Of a DNA stretch of 64,000 nucleotides, positions 52,337 to 62,056 are shown one piece after another. Each line of letters opens with the position of its first letter. Position 1 is the stretch's first letter. A model generated the notes under the pieces. The model did no database searches. It had not been told where the DNA came from and worked only from the letters and a program-made list of their open reading frames with translations. Origin of the DNA: Acidimicrobiaceae bacterium (GTDB taxonomy: Bacteria > Actinomycetota > Acidimicrobiia > Acidimicrobiales > RAAP-2); assembly GCA_003132165.1 (NCBI GenBank), contig PKWW01000051.1:25258-89257 (forward strand), given 5' to 3'. Made by a program: the position numbers and the translations under genes.

Positions 52337-53238
52337 AAACTGGCGTACTCGTCATGGCCTACGGCACCCCGACGACGCCATCGGACGTCGAGGCGTACTA
52401 CACGCGGATTCGTCACGGCCGCCCCCCGACCCCCGAGTTGCTCGCCGACCTCGTACGCCGCTACGACGCCATCGGCGGCGCGTCGCCGCTCGCCCAGCGC
52501 ACGGCCGACCAGGTGAAGGGCATCGCCGCCGCGCTCGAACGTGAGGTTCCCGGCGAGTTCGACGTCCGCTTCGGATCCAAGTACGAGCCCCCCATGCTCG
52601 AGGCGACCGCGGCTTCATTCCGTGACGACGGCTTCACCAAGGTCGTCGGCCTCGTGCTCGCGCCGCACTCGTCGTCGATGTCGACGGTCCAGTACATGCA
52701 GCGCGCGAAGGAGGCCCTCGGCAACGCCGTTGACTTCGTCGAGATCGCCGAATGGTACGAGGCGCCTGGGTTCCTCGAGCTGATCGGGACGCGGGTGAAC
52801 GAAGCACTCGCGACGATCCCCCTCGACCGTCGCGCGACCACCGAGGTCATCTTTTCCGCCCATTCGCTACCCGAGAAGATCCTCGCCTCGAACGATTCCT
52901 ACCCCGACCAGTTGCGCGACAGCGCACGACGCGCCGCCGAGTTGGCGGGCGTGGAGGCGTGGGACATCGCTTGGCAGTCGGCTGGCCGCACCGCCGATCC
53001 CTGGATCGGACCCGACATCCTCACCGTACTTCGCGCGAAGAGGGACAGCGGCGTAACCGATGTCGTTTCGTGCCCCATTGGTTTCGTCGCCGACCACCTC
53101 GAGGTGCTCTTCGATATCGATATCGAAGCCATGGCCGGTGCCCACGAGATCGGCCTCAATCTGGTGCGCACCGCGTCGCTCAATGACGATCCGAAGTTCA
53201 CCGAAATCCTCGCCACCGTCGTTCGAAACGCGCTCTAG
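52333..53238 (+). CDS. hemH: Ferrochelatase (coproporphyrin type)
   Basis: 301 aa. Inserts Fe(II); in actinobacteria into coproporphyrin III (CpfC). Metal-site residues: His in IFSAHSLPEKI and Glu in GFVADHLEVLFDIDIEA. Other motifs MAYGTPTTPSDVEAYYT, YDAIGGASPLAQRT, PHSSSMST. No C-terminal Cys cluster. ATGA overlap with hemE. Confidence 0.96.
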   Translation: MKTGVLVMAYGTPTTPSDVEAYYTRIRHGRPPTPELLADLVRRYDAIGGASPLAQRTADQVKGIAAALEREVPGEFDVRFGSKYEPPMLEATAASFRDDGFTKVVGLVLAPHSSSMSTVQYMQRAKEALGNAVDFVEIAEWYEAPGFLELIGTRVNEALATIPLDRRATTEVIFSAHSLPEKILASNDSYPDQLRDSARRAAELAGVEAWDIAWQSAGRTADPWIGPDILTVLRAKRDSGVTDVVSCPIGFVADHLEVLFDIDIEAMAGAHEIGLNLVRTASLNDDPKFTEILATVVRNAL

Positions 53239-54681
53239 ATGGCGCGCGCATCGGTCGTCATCGTCGGCGGCGGCATCGCGGGTCTCGCGGCTGCGTGGGA
53301 GCTCACGGGTGGCGCACACGGTCCCAACGAGCAGACTCCGCGCGTTGAATTGATCGAAGCCGGCGACCACCTTGGCGGAGCTCTCGTCACGACCGAGTTC
53401 GCTGGGCGCACCATCGACCTCGGCGCCGACGGTTTCCTCGCCCGCCGACCCGAAGGCGTCGCCCTCGTGAAGGAGTTGGGCTGGGAGGACAGGCTCGAGG
53501 CCATCAATGTGAGCGGCTCATCAATCTGGCTGCGCGGTGCTCTCTACGAACTGCCCACTGGCCTCGTGCTCGGCATGCCCACGAGTGCTTCGGTGCTGAA
53601 GTCGTTGAAGGGACTCTCGTGGAGAGCAAAACTCGCCGCTCGCCGCGACGAGTGGTTCCCCCGGCGCATGGTCGTGGGCGACGACGCCACGATCGGCGAC
53701 ATCGTGCGCACGAAGCTCGGCAGCGAACTCAGCTACCAGTTCATCGAGCCGATGATAGGCGGTATTCAGGCTGGTCGCATCGACGACCTCTCGGCGAAGT
53801 CGGTCTTCCCCGCGCTGCTCGAGGCTGCGCGAAAGGGCGGATCGCTAATGAAGGCCATCCGTCCGAAAGGCCCTGTCAACCCTGGTCCCGCCGCTCCGAC
53901 GACGAGCGCTGGTCCCCTCTTCTACTCACTACTCGACGGCATGGGATCGCTGCCGATCGAACTCGCTCGACAGTTGAGCGAGCGCGGCGTCGTCATTCGA
54001 ACCGGCGTGAGCGTGACGGCGTTGCGCCGTACGCCATCGGGCACCTACCCGTGGGAGGTCGACACCTCCACGACCACCACACCCGCTGACGCCATCGTCG
54101 TCGCCACGCCCGCGTCAGTGGCCGGACGACTACTCGGCGACTACGATTCCGCATTCACGCCGCTGCGTGACATTCCGTGTGCCGGAGCGGCAATGGTCAC
54201 GTTCGATCTCTCGCGCACCGAGATCGAACTCCCGACGAACGGCACCGGCGTGCTCGTGCCCCTGGGCACGAAGTGGTCAGGTGAAGGTTCAATGCTGATC
54301 ACCGCAATCACGTTCCTCGACCGCAAGTGGCCCCGACTCGCGCGCGAGAACGACACCGTGCTGCGCGCGCACGTCGGACGAATTGACGATGCTCGCTGGA
54401 CCGAGTTGAGTGACGAGGAGTTGACCGCGCGCGTCACCAACGAACTGAAGGTTCTCCTCCCTAAGTTCGGTACGGTGACCGCCTCACGCGTTCAGCGCTG
54501 GCCCCAGGGACTGCCCCAGTACTACGTGGGCCACGACATCCTCATCGAAGCGGCGAAGGGTGCCGCGACGAGGCTTCACGTCGCTCTTGCGGGCATGGTC
54601 TACGACGGCGTCGGCGTGCCGGCGAGCGTAGGTTCGGGCCGACGGGCCGCGCGCGAGGTGCTCGACTTCGTGAAGAGCTGA
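53239..54681 (+). CDS. hemY: Coproporphyrinogen/protoporphyrinogen oxidase (HemY type)
   Basis: 480 aa. FAD-binding VVIVGGGIAGLAAAWEL at the N-terminus, ELIEAGDHLGGALVT, GADGFLARRPEGVALVKELG, MIGGIQAGRIDDLS, and a C-terminal GVGVPASVGSGRRAA flavin contact. Start directly follows the hemH stop (TAGATG). The hemE-hemH-hemY order is that of organisms using the coproporphyrin-dependent route; the final decarboxylase (chdC) is not in the window. Confidence 0.95.
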   Translation: MARASVVIVGGGIAGLAAAWELTGGAHGPNEQTPRVELIEAGDHLGGALVTTEFAGRTIDLGADGFLARRPEGVALVKELGWEDRLEAINVSGSSIWLRGALYELPTGLVLGMPTSASVLKSLKGLSWRAKLAARRDEWFPRRMVVGDDATIGDIVRTKLGSELSYQFIEPMIGGIQAGRIDDLSAKSVFPALLEAARKGGSLMKAIRPKGPVNPGPAAPTTSAGPLFYSLLDGMGSLPIELARQLSERGVVIRTGVSVTALRRTPSGTYPWEVDTSTTTTPADAIVVATPASVAGRLLGDYDSAFTPLRDIPCAGAAMVTFDLSRTEIELPTNGTGVLVPLGTKWSGEGSMLITAITFLDRKWPRLARENDTVLRAHVGRIDDARWTELSDEELTARVTNELKVLLPKFGTVTASRVQRWPQGLPQYYVGHDILIEAAKGAATRLHVALAGMVYDGVGVPASVGSGRRAAREVLDFVKS

Positions 54682-54682
54682 C

Positions 54683-55969
54683 TCAGCTCGCTCGGTACCC
54701 GAGCGGGGCCCGGTAGTCAGGTTTGTGCAGCACCAACTGCACGTCGGAGATATGGCGTTCGAGAAACGCGGCCTCGCAGTAGCAGAGATACATATCCCAA
54801 AGGCGCTTGAAACGCTTGTCGAAGCCCAGTGACGTGACCTCGACGGAATGCTCGTCGATGCTAGCGCGCCAGCGCACGAGCGTCTCGGCGTAGTGCAGAC
54901 CAATATCGTCAAGGTCAATCAGCATCAGGTCGGTCGCGTTCGTGACCGCATCCATGATGGCGGTGACACTCGGCAGACAGCCACCCGGGAAGATCAGATC
55001 ACGGATGAAATCCTCGTGGAGTTTCGCCCGATCGAAGCTCTGGCCGGCGATGGTGATCGCCTGGATGGCCATTCGTCCGTCGAGCTTCAGCAGCGATGAG
55101 CACTTCGCGAAGAACTCGTCGTATTTTCGCCAGCTGACCGCCTCGATCATCTCGATGGAGACCAACGCATCGTAGGAACCCGACAAATCCTCGTAGTGGT
55201 CGCCGAGCACGTTGATGAGATGGCTCAACCCGGCGTCGTTGATGCGACGAATGGCGGCGTGACGCTGGTTCTCCGAGATTGTCGTCGTGGTGACACGCGC
55301 GCCGTAGCGAGTGGCCGCATGCATCGCAAAGCCGCCCCAGCCCGTACCAATCTCGAGCACGTGGTCCTCCGGGCCCAACTGGAGCTTTCGACACAGCCGG
55401 TCGAACTTCTCGACCTGCGCGTCGTACAGCGACGTCGTCTCGTCCTCGAAGATGGCGCACGAGTACGCCATGGTCTCGTCGAGCATGATCGCGAAGAAGT
55501 CATTCGACAGGTCGTAGTGTGCGTGAATGTTCTCGCGGTCCCTCGCCTTCGAGGGTTTCTTGTTCGACATCAACGCCCAGGCGAAACCTCCGCGCTTCGC
55601 GAGCCGGTCGAGCCGCGTGCGCGACGGCTGGGTGGTCCGGAACAGGTAGCGCACGAGCGCGGTCATGTCCGAGGTGTCCCACAGCCCGTTCACGTAGCTG
55701 CGACCCATGCCCCTGGAGCCACCGAAGACGAACGCCGCGTAGGCGCCTCGGTCGCGCACCGTCAGATCCGCCACCAGCTCCCCGCGACCAATCGTCCGCT
55801 CGGTGTGATGATTGCCCCAGCGTTCCACCACGCGCAACGTCCCGATACCAGTCAGCGACTTCTTGTCCACCAGCCGCAAGAACAACCGACGGGCAAGCGC
55901 CTCGAAGCGCTGGCGCTTGAGCGGCAGGAAGTCCTTCGGGACAACGGTGACCTCAGCGGACTCGGACAT
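54683..55969 (-). CDS. cfa: Cyclopropane-fatty-acyl-phospholipid synthase family methyltransferase
   Basis: 428 aa from ATG 55969 (AAAGG eight bases upstream). SAM-binding VLEIGTGWGGFAMHAATRYGARVTTTT, substrate region HYDLSNDFFAIMLDETMAYSCAIFED, NVLGDHYEDLSGSYDALVSIEMIEAV, FPGGCLPS. Methylates double bonds of membrane phospholipids (cyclopropane or methyl-branched products). A remnant of the usual oxidase partner overlaps its 5' end. Confidence 0.93.
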   Translation of the reverse strand: MSESAEVTVVPKDFLPLKRQRFEALARRLFLRLVDKKSLTGIGTLRVVERWGNHHTERTIGRGELVADLTVRDRGAYAAFVFGGSRGMGRSYVNGLWDTSDMTALVRYLFRTTQPSRTRLDRLAKRGGFAWALMSNKKPSKARDRENIHAHYDLSNDFFAIMLDETMAYSCAIFEDETTSLYDAQVEKFDRLCRKLQLGPEDHVLEIGTGWGGFAMHAATRYGARVTTTTISENQRHAAIRRINDAGLSHLINVLGDHYEDLSGSYDALVSIEMIEAVSWRKYDEFFAKCSSLLKLDGRMAIQAITIAGQSFDRAKLHEDFIRDLIFPGGCLPSVTAIMDAVTNATDLMLIDLDDIGLHYAETLVRWRASIDEHSVEVTSLGFDKRFKRLWDMYLCYCEAAFLERHISDVQLVLHKPDYRAPLGYRAS

Positions 55970-56147
55970 CGTCGGTGCCTTTCGGGCTGGAAGCGCAGTA
56001 CGCGACGTACTCACCCTTGGCGCTGAAGGTGCGCACGTGGGCGCCTCGATGCTTCTCGCGCTCGAAGAGCTTGGCGCCGCGGTGATGACTCAGGAGATAC
56101 GCGGCACTCAGCCCGCGTTCACCCTCTCCTATGACGGCAATCTTCAC
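55953..56147 (-). pseudogene. Truncated FAD-dependent amine oxidase N-terminus
   Basis: 64 aa: GTG start, MKIAVIGEGERGLSAAYLLS then LFEREKHRGAHVRTFSAKG, which matches the first ~45 residues of the NAD/FAD-binding proteins (COG2907) commonly placed directly before cfa. The remaining ~370 residues are missing and the C-terminal part is unrelated read-through into the cfa gene. A decayed member of the lipid-modification operon. Confidence 0.6.
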
Positions 56148-56219
56148 TCTCGAATCCTCGATCAGGCGAACGTCGCTCGGCTAACACCGACGAGCCTACG
56201 GCGAGCACCGAGAGTTTGG

Positions 56220-56708
56220 CTAGAGGTAGTAACCAGAATGGATGTAGATGCACGGCACGCCTTCGCTGACGTACATGGCGTGATTCTTCGGGTCGTCGTC
56301 GAGGGCCAGACGGATATCGAAGCCGTGCTCAATGAGGTCATGCAGCGCCCCGCGCTTGAACTCGTCGACTCCCGAGTAATCGCCGTATTCGCGCATGATG
56401 AGTACGTCCCAGCGGATACCGTAGCGCTCGAGCCACGCGAGCGTGTGCGGCTGGACGCGCCTGGGGCGTCCCGTGAGCAGGACGATGGAGAGCGAACCGT
56501 CGAGCAGCTCGAGCAGTCGTTCGATCTCGTCGATGATCGGGTCGTCGCCGCAGGCGTCAAAGAAGCTGCGCCAATCGCCCCAGTCCAAAAAATGCTGGCG
56601 CCCGGCGGCGTCGGCGAGGACCCCGTCAATGTCGAAGATGACGGCGCGTCCCGGCGTGAGTGATTGATCACGCCAGTGCCAGTTTTCTCGTAAGTAGTCC
56701 GATGTCAT
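56220..56708 (-). CDS. HAD-family phosphatase (polynucleotide-kinase 3'-phosphatase-like)
   Basis: 162 aa. HAD motifs: FDIDGVLAD (nucleophile Asp), IVLLTGRPRR (Ser/Thr motif II), Lys in EFKRGALHD, and LALDDDPKN (motif IV acids). Similar small HAD proteins in actinobacteria resemble phage polynucleotide-kinase phosphatase domains; no kinase domain here. Divergent from the large membrane protein with about 50 bases between. Confidence 0.8.
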   Translation of the reverse strand: MTSDYLRENWHWRDQSLTPGRAVIFDIDGVLADAAGRQHFLDWGDWRSFFDACGDDPIIDEIERLLELLDGSLSIVLLTGRPRRVQPHTLAWLERYGIRWDVLIMREYGDYSGVDEFKRGALHDLIEHGFDIRLALDDDPKNHAMYVSEGVPCIYIHSGYYL

Positions 56709-56760
56709 GTGATTATGGGCCCGCGGCGTTCACCGGGGTGATGTCTGCGAGACTAGACCC

Positions 56761-59751
56761 GTGGGAGCGACCGACCGACAAACGCTACCGATTCCGTACG
56801 GACACCATGTCTACGTGGTGAGCGACCTCTCGCTCTCGCCCACCACTGACGCGGCGAGCCGACCGGTTCGCGAATTCATCGACCTGCTGGGCGATATCGA
56901 CGACGCAGCCGTCATCGTGGTGGCGGGCAACCTGTTCCACCCCGACGAGACCGCCGACCTCGCCAAGTTCATCGACGCGACGTTCGCCGCGCTGCCCTCC
57001 CTTCGCGACGAGATCATGGCGTTCTGTGCGAAAGAGGGCCACCGCCTCTTCGTCCTTCCGGGCAGCGACGACCAAGAACTACGCACCAACGAAGGTGCCC
57101 AGGACCGGATTGAGTCATTGGGCGCCGTGCTGGCGAAGGATCTCATCCTCCAGGTGGCGACCGCCGACGGTGTACGCGACCTCGCCGTGGCGGCGGGCAC
57201 CAGCTACGTGGACGTGGGGCTCGCCGACGAGGGCGACCGCGCCGACGCCGACCGCCTCGAAGACCCGCTCTCGCTCTCGCGCTTCGTTTCGTCGCGAGTG
57301 CTCTACCGTCGACTCGGCGCCTGGGTCTGGCTCGGAGTACTCGTCATGATCGGCTTCGACCTCTTCAATTCGATCGCCAAGGTCATTACTCACTTCACCC
57401 ACCACCACTACAAGGTGCACGCGCCCCACACCACGACTTTCTGGGGCAACCTGATGGTGAACGTGCTCTTCATCGTGGTCGTCGAGGCCATTGTCGTCGC
57501 CTGCGCCGGTCTGATCGTTCGTCGTCGCTTCGAGAGCACGTCGAGCGAGAGTGGCGCATCGGCGCTCTCAGAACCACTCGCCAATACCAATATCGACGAT
57601 GTCGATGCTCTCGAGTTCGCTCGTCGCATCGGCGAACGCGGGGGGGCCGGTGCCATCGTCGGCGGCGCACCACGTCCAGCCCTCGCGTTCCTCGACCGCG
57701 GGGTCTGCGCCTCGCCCGGCCCTTCGCGCACTGTCGTCATCGAGCAGCGGGGCCGATTCGGTCTCCCGCCGGTCTTCGGTTCGGTCGAACGCCTCGGTGT
57801 CGTCGAACTCGAAGCCGCGAGCACCGTCCAGGTCCGGCTCTACGCTGGTCAGTCGCCGCGTCGGCGCGGGACGCTGCTCGAGCTGCTCGTGGGCGGCCAG
57901 CCCCTGCAACCGCCGCCTTCGTTGCATACGACAACCGTGGGATCGTGGCCGTCGGGCAATCCGTTCCCGGTGACCGTCGAACGCCTCGCCGAGCAACGCC
58001 GTCAACGGAGCGTGCGCCGCTGGGCCGGCGGCCTGCTGTTCCTCGACGGACTCGTGAATATCGCGGTCACGGCATCGCCGCCGCTTCGTAGTCGGCTGCA
58101 CCTGGTCTTGAGCGTGCTGCCGCTCGGCGTCGCCAAGTCCGCGGCCGCTCTGACGGCGCTGGCGGGCATCGCGATGATCATGATGGCCCGAGGCGTTCGG
58201 CGCGGTCAGCGGCGAGCCTGGTTCTTCGCGGTGGCGGCCCTCTCGTTCACTGTTGTCACCCACCTGGCCCGCGGCGGCAGTCTCTTGTCTCCCCTGATAG
58301 CCGTGGCGATTCTCGTGCTCCTGATCGTGCGTCGCCAGTACTTCCAGGGCACCACCGACCGCTCGAGCCTGCAGGCGGCCCTGCCACGCCTCGGGCTCAT
58401 CGCGGGCATCTCGGTCGTCGCCGCGACCATCGGAATCGAGGCGTCGGCACGCCATCAACTGCCGAGCCTCGGGGTCGTACTCGTCGCGTGCATCGAGCGA
58501 CTGGTGGGCCAAAGCAATATCGCCCTGCCCGACCGGGTGAGCGACTTCATCAACCCGACATTGCTCACGATCGGCGTGGCACTCCTCGTCTCATTGTCCT
58601 ACTTACTGACCCGCCCGGTCGTCGACCGACGGCTGTCGCACGGTGCGAACAGCACCGAGCGCCGGTTCGCTGAACTACGCGCCAGAGAGATCGTGCGCCG
58701 CCACGGTCGAGGAACACTCGACTACTTCGCCCTGCGCGACGACAAGCAGTTCTTCTTCTTTCGCGACTCGCTCGTCGCCTACGCCGTCTACGGCGGTGTC
58801 GCGCTGATCTCGCCCGACCCGATTGGACCCGAAGCCGAGCGCACCGAGGTGTTCAGCGCCTTTCGCGCCTTCTCGGAGGCTCGGGGTTGGACCATCGGTG
58901 TCATGGGGGCCGGCGAGGACTGGCTGTCGATCTACCATGCGGCGGGCATGCACTACCTCTACATCGGCGACGAGGCGATCGTCGACTGTCAGAACTTCTC
59001 GCTCGAGGGCGGCAAGATGAAGGGCCTGCGCCAAGCCTGCACGCGGCTCGCCCGCCACGGTTACACCGTGGAATTCATCGACCCCTCCTCCATCGACCCC
59101 GGCAAGGTTACCGATCTGCTCGATCTCATCTCGTTGCTGCGCCGAGGCGAAGGCGAACGCGGCTTCTCAATGATGCTCGGACGCCTGTTCAACCCGAAGG
59201 ACAAGGGCCTCCTGCTCACAATCGTGCACGGACCCGATGGCAAGCCCGCTGCGGTGTGCCAGTTCGTGCCGTCGCCCGCAATCAATGGCTATTCGCTCGA
59301 CATCATGCGTCGCGACCCCGGGGACCACCCGAATGGACTGATCGACTTCGCGCTCTGCTCGACGATCCAATACCTCGCGGACCAGGGCGCCAAGGGTCTC
59401 AGCCTCAACTTCGCGGCCTTCCGGTCGGTGCTCGAGGGCGAGAAGGGCGATGGGACGTTCACTCGTGTCGAGCGATGGGCCCTCAAGCGACTCTCGGGGG
59501 TGCTGCCCATCGAATCGCTGTGGACCTTCAATTCGAAGTACCACCCCACCTGGCTGCCGCGCCACGTGGTCTATCCGGCCGCCGAGAGCTTCGTTCCCGT
59601 CGTGGCGGCGATCCTTCGCGCCGAGTCCATCACCGAGATCCCCGTGATTGGGCGATTCCTCGCGAACGACCCCTCCAACCGGCCGGGCACCGTAGTGCCC
59701 GATGAGGTTCTTGAGGCGGCGCGGGCCGTCGACGAAGTGTCGCCCCGCTAA
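56761..59751 (+). CDS. Phosphoesterase-like/membrane/DUF2156 fusion (MprF/LysX-type aminoacyltransferase)
   Basis: 996 aa, GTG start. Residues about 1-155 resemble a calcineurin-type phosphoesterase (VYVVSDLSLSPT, VIVVAGNLFHPDE, FVLPGSDDQEL) with the usual His ligands missing. Membrane segments near 180-205 and 230-255, then a soluble insert to about 410, a further block of helices (about 420-620), and a C-terminal DUF2156 GNAT-like domain (about 640-980; YFALRDDKQFFFFRDSLVAYAVYGGVALISPDPIGP, GLSLNFAAFR). DUF2156/MprF enzymes move aminoacyl groups from tRNA to phosphatidylglycerol. No lysyl-tRNA-synthetase domain is attached. Confidence 0.85.
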   Translation: MGATDRQTLPIPYGHHVYVVSDLSLSPTTDAASRPVREFIDLLGDIDDAAVIVVAGNLFHPDETADLAKFIDATFAALPSLRDEIMAFCAKEGHRLFVLPGSDDQELRTNEGAQDRIESLGAVLAKDLILQVATADGVRDLAVAAGTSYVDVGLADEGDRADADRLEDPLSLSRFVSSRVLYRRLGAWVWLGVLVMIGFDLFNSIAKVITHFTHHHYKVHAPHTTTFWGNLMVNVLFIVVVEAIVVACAGLIVRRRFESTSSESGASALSEPLANTNIDDVDALEFARRIGERGGAGAIVGGAPRPALAFLDRGVCASPGPSRTVVIEQRGRFGLPPVFGSVERLGVVELEAASTVQVRLYAGQSPRRRGTLLELLVGGQPLQPPPSLHTTTVGSWPSGNPFPVTVERLAEQRRQRSVRRWAGGLLFLDGLVNIAVTASPPLRSRLHLVLSVLPLGVAKSAAALTALAGIAMIMMARGVRRGQRRAWFFAVAALSFTVVTHLARGGSLLSPLIAVAILVLLIVRRQYFQGTTDRSSLQAALPRLGLIAGISVVAATIGIEASARHQLPSLGVVLVACIERLVGQSNIALPDRVSDFINPTLLTIGVALLVSLSYLLTRPVVDRRLSHGANSTERRFAELRAREIVRRHGRGTLDYFALRDDKQFFFFRDSLVAYAVYGGVALISPDPIGPEAERTEVFSAFRAFSEARGWTIGVMGAGEDWLSIYHAAGMHYLYIGDEAIVDCQNFSLEGGKMKGLRQACTRLARHGYTVEFIDPSSIDPGKVTDLLDLISLLRRGEGERGFSMMLGRLFNPKDKGLLLTIVHGPDGKPAAVCQFVPSPAINGYSLDIMRRDPGDHPNGLIDFALCSTIQYLADQGAKGLSLNFAAFRSVLEGEKGDGTFTRVERWALKRLSGVLPIESLWTFNSKYHPTWLPRHVVYPAAESFVPVVAAILRAESITEIPVIGRFLANDPSNRPGTVVPDEVLEAARAVDEVSPR

Positions 59752-60587
59752 ATGCGGGCGGAGATCGCGCGGGCCAGTTTCGCGGCGGCGGCGGGCTCGA
59801 AGTAGAGGAACAAAGAGGGCTCGACGAGTTCGAGTTCCATCAGCGCCCAGCCCTCGGGAGTGTCCACGATGTCGACGCGCGAGTACAGCAGGTCCTTGAA
59901 GTCGAGTCCGGCGAGGACCGCTTCAGCGAAGACAATGGCGTCGGGCTCGGCCACGGCGACTGACATCTGCTCCCAGCGGAAGATCTTGTTGCGGTCGAGG
60001 TCGGACACATTGAGCATCGCGGCCTTGGTCATCGCATGGCTGAACTCGCCATCGATGAAGACCAGCGCGCGCTCGCCCACCTCGTCCACCGAGGTGATGT
60101 AGGGCTGGATCAACACGTCGCGTCCCTGGGCGTGTAGACGCTCCACGTGGGCCGACGCTCCCTCGGTCTCGTAGGCCTTGTATCGCGCGGCGTCCATCGA
60201 ACCGGCACCGACAGTCGGCTTCACGACGAAGTCGGCCTTCGGAAACTGGGGGCTCGTGCCCACGTCGCAGAAGAACGAGGTCACGACGCGGTGCCCACGC
60301 GTCGCCATGTCACCCAGATAGTGCTTGTCCGAGGAGTAGCGCACGACCTCGTAGGGGTTCCACAGACGAGGCACGTCACGGGCCCACAGGAGGAACTCCT
60401 CGCGACGCGACGCGTAGTCCCAGGTGGAGCGGATGACCGTCAGTTCGTACGAATCCCAGTCGACCACCGGGTCGTCCCAGACGCACAGGAGGGCATCGTG
60501 ACCCTCGTTGGCCAGAGCGGTGAGCAGCAACGGCGAGTCGGGGTCGACGTTCTCACCCCCGCAGGTGGCGATCGCTATCTTGCTCAC
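59748..60587 (-). CDS. ATP-grasp-like protein
   Basis: 279 aa. ATP-grasp features: VIRSTWDYASRREEFLLWA (a motif of RimK/DcsG-like ligases), SSDKHYLGDM, DFVVKPTVGAGSMDAARY (phosphate loop Lys), VLIQPYITSVDEVGERALVFIDGEFSHA, and metal acids in WALMELELVEPSLF. Likely an amide or ester-bond ligase; substrates unknown. GTG start overlaps the nuoN stop (GTGA), so co-transcribed with complex I. Convergent with the fusion gene, sharing CTAA. Confidence 0.8.
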   Translation of the reverse strand: MSKIAIATCGGENVDPDSPLLLTALANEGHDALLCVWDDPVVDWDSYELTVIRSTWDYASRREEFLLWARDVPRLWNPYEVVRYSSDKHYLGDMATRGHRVVTSFFCDVGTSPQFPKADFVVKPTVGAGSMDAARYKAYETEGASAHVERLHAQGRDVLIQPYITSVDEVGERALVFIDGEFSHAMTKAAMLNVSDLDRNKIFRWEQMSVAVAEPDAIVFAEAVLAGLDFKDLLYSRVDIVDTPEGWALMELELVEPSLFLYFEPAAAAKLARAISARI

Positions 60588-62056
60588 GGGGTGAAGAGAA
60601 CGGTGGCGTGCTGGGCGAGGGTCGCGAGCGGACCGGGCCAGACACCGAAGACCAGCGTCATCGCGACGCCCAGGCCAATAACGAGACCGGTGGCGCGCGG
60701 CACGACGATTCGTGTCGCCTCAACCGAGTCCTCGTCGTAGAGAGCCATGGTCCAACGCAGGTAGAAGAATGCGGCGATCGCGGCCGAGAGCAGTGCGATC
60801 AGCGCCAGAACGCCGCCGCCAGCGTCGAGCGCGGAGGCGAGCACGGCGTACTTGGCGTAGAAGCCGGTCGTGAGCGGTGCACCCAACTGGGAGAGCAGCA
60901 ACACGGCGAGCGAGGCGCCCAGCCAGGGCTGGCGCCTCGCGAGACCGCGGTAGCCCTCGATCGAGTGGTTCTCGTCGCCGAGTCCCCCGACGAGGGTCAC
61001 GATGGCAAACGTGGCGACGACGGTGGGCGCGTAGGTCATGATGTAGAAGAGCGTGCCGGCGATACCGCGCACGGTGCCTGCCCAGACGCCGACCAGGATG
61101 AATCCGGCGTGATTGATCGACGAGTACGCGAGCATGCGTTTGGCGTTGCGCTGGACGAGCGCGAGACTCGCACCGACCACCGTCGTGAGCACGATGAGTA
61201 CCCACAGGATTGGACGCCAGGTGTCCATCTGAGTGCCGAGCGCCGAGATGAGCACGCGTACCAGCGCGGCGAAGGCGCCGACTTTGACGACCGAGGCCAT
61301 GAAGCCCGTGACGGGTGTGGGCGCGCCCTCGTAGACATCCGGCGACCAGAGGTGGAATGGCACCGCGGCGACCTTGAAGGCGAAACCGACGAGCAGAAGC
61401 GCGCCACCGGCGTACAGCAGACCCGGGTGCAGCAGTGTGTTCGCACCGAGGAAGTACGAGATCGATGAGATGTTCGTGGAACCAGTCGCACCGTAGACCA
61501 GGGCCGCACCGTAGATGAAGATCGCGGACGCGAAACTGCCGAGCAGGAAGTACTTCAGCGCGGCTTCCTGGGACGCCGCACGCTGGCGGTCGAAGGCGAC
61601 CAGCACGTAGAGTCCGATCGACAGTATCTCGAGGCCGAGGAAGATCACGACCAGGTCGTTCGCCTGGGTCATCAATACGGCACCAGCGGTCGCACACAGC
61701 GCCAGGATCTGGTACTCGACGCTAGAAATGCGTTCACGGGTGGCCCAGTCGTGCGACACGAGCGAGGCCATGAGCAGGCTCACCGCGATCACCGCGGTCG
61801 CGATGACCGAGAAGCCGTCCAACGTGATCGCGTGGGCGATGGTCGTCGTCGGGCCCGACTTGTCTATGGAGCGCCACTGGAAATAGGTGACCACGAGCAC
61901 GGCGAGCGACGCCGCCACCGTGACCGTGGTCGCGGCGATGTTCGAGACCTTGTCACGCACGAGCGAGGTCGCGAAGAGCAGCACGAGGGCCGCTCCGAAG
62001 AGGACGAGTACGGGCAGGATCGCCAGGTAGTGGATTTGGGGGATCTGAATCGTCAC
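60584..62056 (-). CDS. nuoN: NADH-quinone oxidoreductase subunit N
   Basis: 490 aa, about 14 membrane helices, antiporter-like proton-pumping subunit. Motifs: FLGLEILSIGLYVLVAFDRQRAASQEAALKYFLLG with the conserved Glu/Lys, FKVAAVPFHLWSPDVYEGAPTPVTGFMASVVKVGAFAAL, RMLAYSSINHAGF. GTG start overlaps nuoM (GTGA). Confidence 0.97.
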   Translation of the reverse strand: MTIQIPQIHYLAILPVLVLFGAALVLLFATSLVRDKVSNIAATTVTVAASLAVLVVTYFQWRSIDKSGPTTTIAHAITLDGFSVIATAVIAVSLLMASLVSHDWATRERISSVEYQILALCATAGAVLMTQANDLVVIFLGLEILSIGLYVLVAFDRQRAASQEAALKYFLLGSFASAIFIYGAALVYGATGSTNISSISYFLGANTLLHPGLLYAGGALLLVGFAFKVAAVPFHLWSPDVYEGAPTPVTGFMASVVKVGAFAALVRVLISALGTQMDTWRPILWVLIVLTTVVGASLALVQRNAKRMLAYSSINHAGFILVGVWAGTVRGIAGTLFYIMTYAPTVVATFAIVTLVGGLGDENHSIEGYRGLARRQPWLGASLAVLLLSQLGAPLTTGFYAKYAVLASALDAGGGVLALIALLSAAIAAFFYLRWTMALYDEDSVEATRIVVPRATGLVIGLGVAMTLVFGVWPGPLATLAQHATVLFTP

